Positions 7,047 to 7,589 of a DNA stretch of 7,589 bases are shown piece by piece (the first letter of the stretch is position 1; the number at the start of each line of letters is the position of its first letter). Location of the stretch: positions 1,634,487 to 1,642,075 of the forward strand of contig CP070731.1 in NCBI GenBank assembly GCA_020347545.1. The letters are read 5' to 3'. Source of the DNA: Flavobacteriaceae bacterium (GTDB lineage: Bacteria; Bacteroidota; Bacteroidia; Flavobacteriales; Flavobacteriaceae). The notes beneath the pieces are model-generated. The model was not told where the DNA came from. It saw only the letters and a list, made by a program, of their open reading frames with translations, and did not search any database. The translations under genes were made by a program, and so were the position numbers.

Positions 7047-7589
7047 ATGAAGAACATTTTATTTCTAGTTTCCTTTTTCTTTTTTTCTCTCGCTTTTGGT
7101 CAGGAAACAAACAAATTTAAAAATGCAAAGAAGTTCCAGCAGCAATTGAATAAAGAATTTTCAAGCAAAGAGGAATCTCCATTAACCGAAGAGGACTTTG
7201 ACAATTTTGAATCCCTGGAATTTTATCCAATTGACAGTACATTTACGGTCACGGCTTCCCTGACTTTCCACGAAAACAGCCAACCGTTCAAAATGCAGAC
7301 AACCACCGACAGACTTCCTGTTTATCGCCTGTATGCAACGGCCAAATTCGAACTTCATGGGAAACAGCATACCCTCGAGATCTATCAAAATGAAAAACTG
7401 ATTCTTACTCCGGAATATGAAGATTATCTTTTTCTTCCATTTACAGATCTGACTAACGGAGAAGGATCATACGGAGGCGGCAGATACATAGATCTGAATC
7501 TTCCTGAAGGAAATACGATTGAAATTGATTTTAATCAGGCATATAATCCTTACTGTGCCTATAACAGCCAATATTCATGTCCTGTTCCT
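7047..7589 (+). CDS. Secreted DUF1684-domain protein, 3'-truncated
   Basis: The frame is open for 181 codons from the ATG at 7047 to the last base of the window, so the C-terminus is missing. Residues 1 to about 19 form a signal peptide: MKN, a phenylalanine-rich hydrophobic core and a likely signal peptidase I site near AFG-QE. No lipobox cysteine is present, so the protein is probably exported to the periplasm or secreted. The DUF1684 signature is clear: YRLYATAKFELHGKQHTLEIY, then DYLFLPFTDLTNGEGSYGGGRYIDL (Tyr142, Arg146), then DFNQAYNPYCAYNSQYSCPVP with Cys170 and Cys178. In known members the sequence continues with a short acidic and asparagine-containing tail, so probably only a small part is missing. 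The function of DUF1684 is not established as far as I know; the conserved Cys, Tyr and Arg cluster hints at a binding or catalytic site. Exactly one promoter box precedes the gene and it is divergent from the transporter gene. Confidence 0.85.
   Translation, partial: MKNILFLVSFFFFSLAFGQETNKFKNAKKFQQQLNKEFSSKEESPLTEEDFDNFESLEFYPIDSTFTVTASLTFHENSQPFKMQTTTDRLPVYRLYATAKFELHGKQHTLEIYQNEKLILTPEYEDYLFLPFTDLTNGEGSYGGGRYIDLNLPEGNTIEIDFNQAYNPYCAYNSQYSCPVP

Noticed and set aside
7182..7388. Reverse-strand ORF near the right edge
   Set aside because: It is antisense to the DUF1684 coding frame, which has strong family motifs and a signal peptide.

Overview
The window looks like an ordinary chromosomal stretch from a member of the Bacteroidota, most likely a flavobacterium. 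This is inference from three things: moderately AT-rich coding DNA, gene starts with little or no Shine-Dalgarno sequence together with a TAnnTTTG-type promoter box, and protein sequences (fused acyl-CoA mutase, CocE-type lipoprotein, DUF1684 protein) of the kind common in that group. I see no insertion sequence, phage gene, CRISPR array, tRNA or rRNA.

Layout. A gene cut by the left edge (1-2903, +) encodes the G-protein and mutase parts of a fused adenosylcobalamin-dependent acyl-CoA mutase; its active-site residues say isobutyryl-CoA mutase (IcmF) rather than methylmalonyl-CoA mutase. After a 93-base gap with overlapping inverted repeats comes a lipoprotein hydrolase of the CocE/NonD (X-Pro dipeptidyl-peptidase S15-like) family (2997-4934, +). 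After a 48-base gap with a possible 13-codon ORF comes a class I SAM-dependent methyltransferase (4983-5696, +). A 12-helix major facilitator transporter (5737-6927, -) converges on it. Its start faces a 119-base divergent intergenic region holding a good promoter box and a perfect 13-base palindrome. From there a secreted DUF1684-domain protein (7047-7589, +) runs off the right edge.

How the genes fit together. The three left-hand genes point the same way with short gaps and could be one transcript, but no shared pathway follows clearly: the mutase interconverts branched and straight C4 acyl-CoAs in the cytoplasm, the hydrolase is probably anchored in the envelope, and the methyltransferase substrate is unknown. 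The transporter and the DUF1684 gene may share control from their common upstream region.

I did not find a convincing undescribed system. The points most worth a second look are the mutase specificity residues, the mini-ORF whose stop overlaps the methyltransferase start, the Arg in the methyltransferase SAM-binding loop, and the palindrome in the divergent promoter region.
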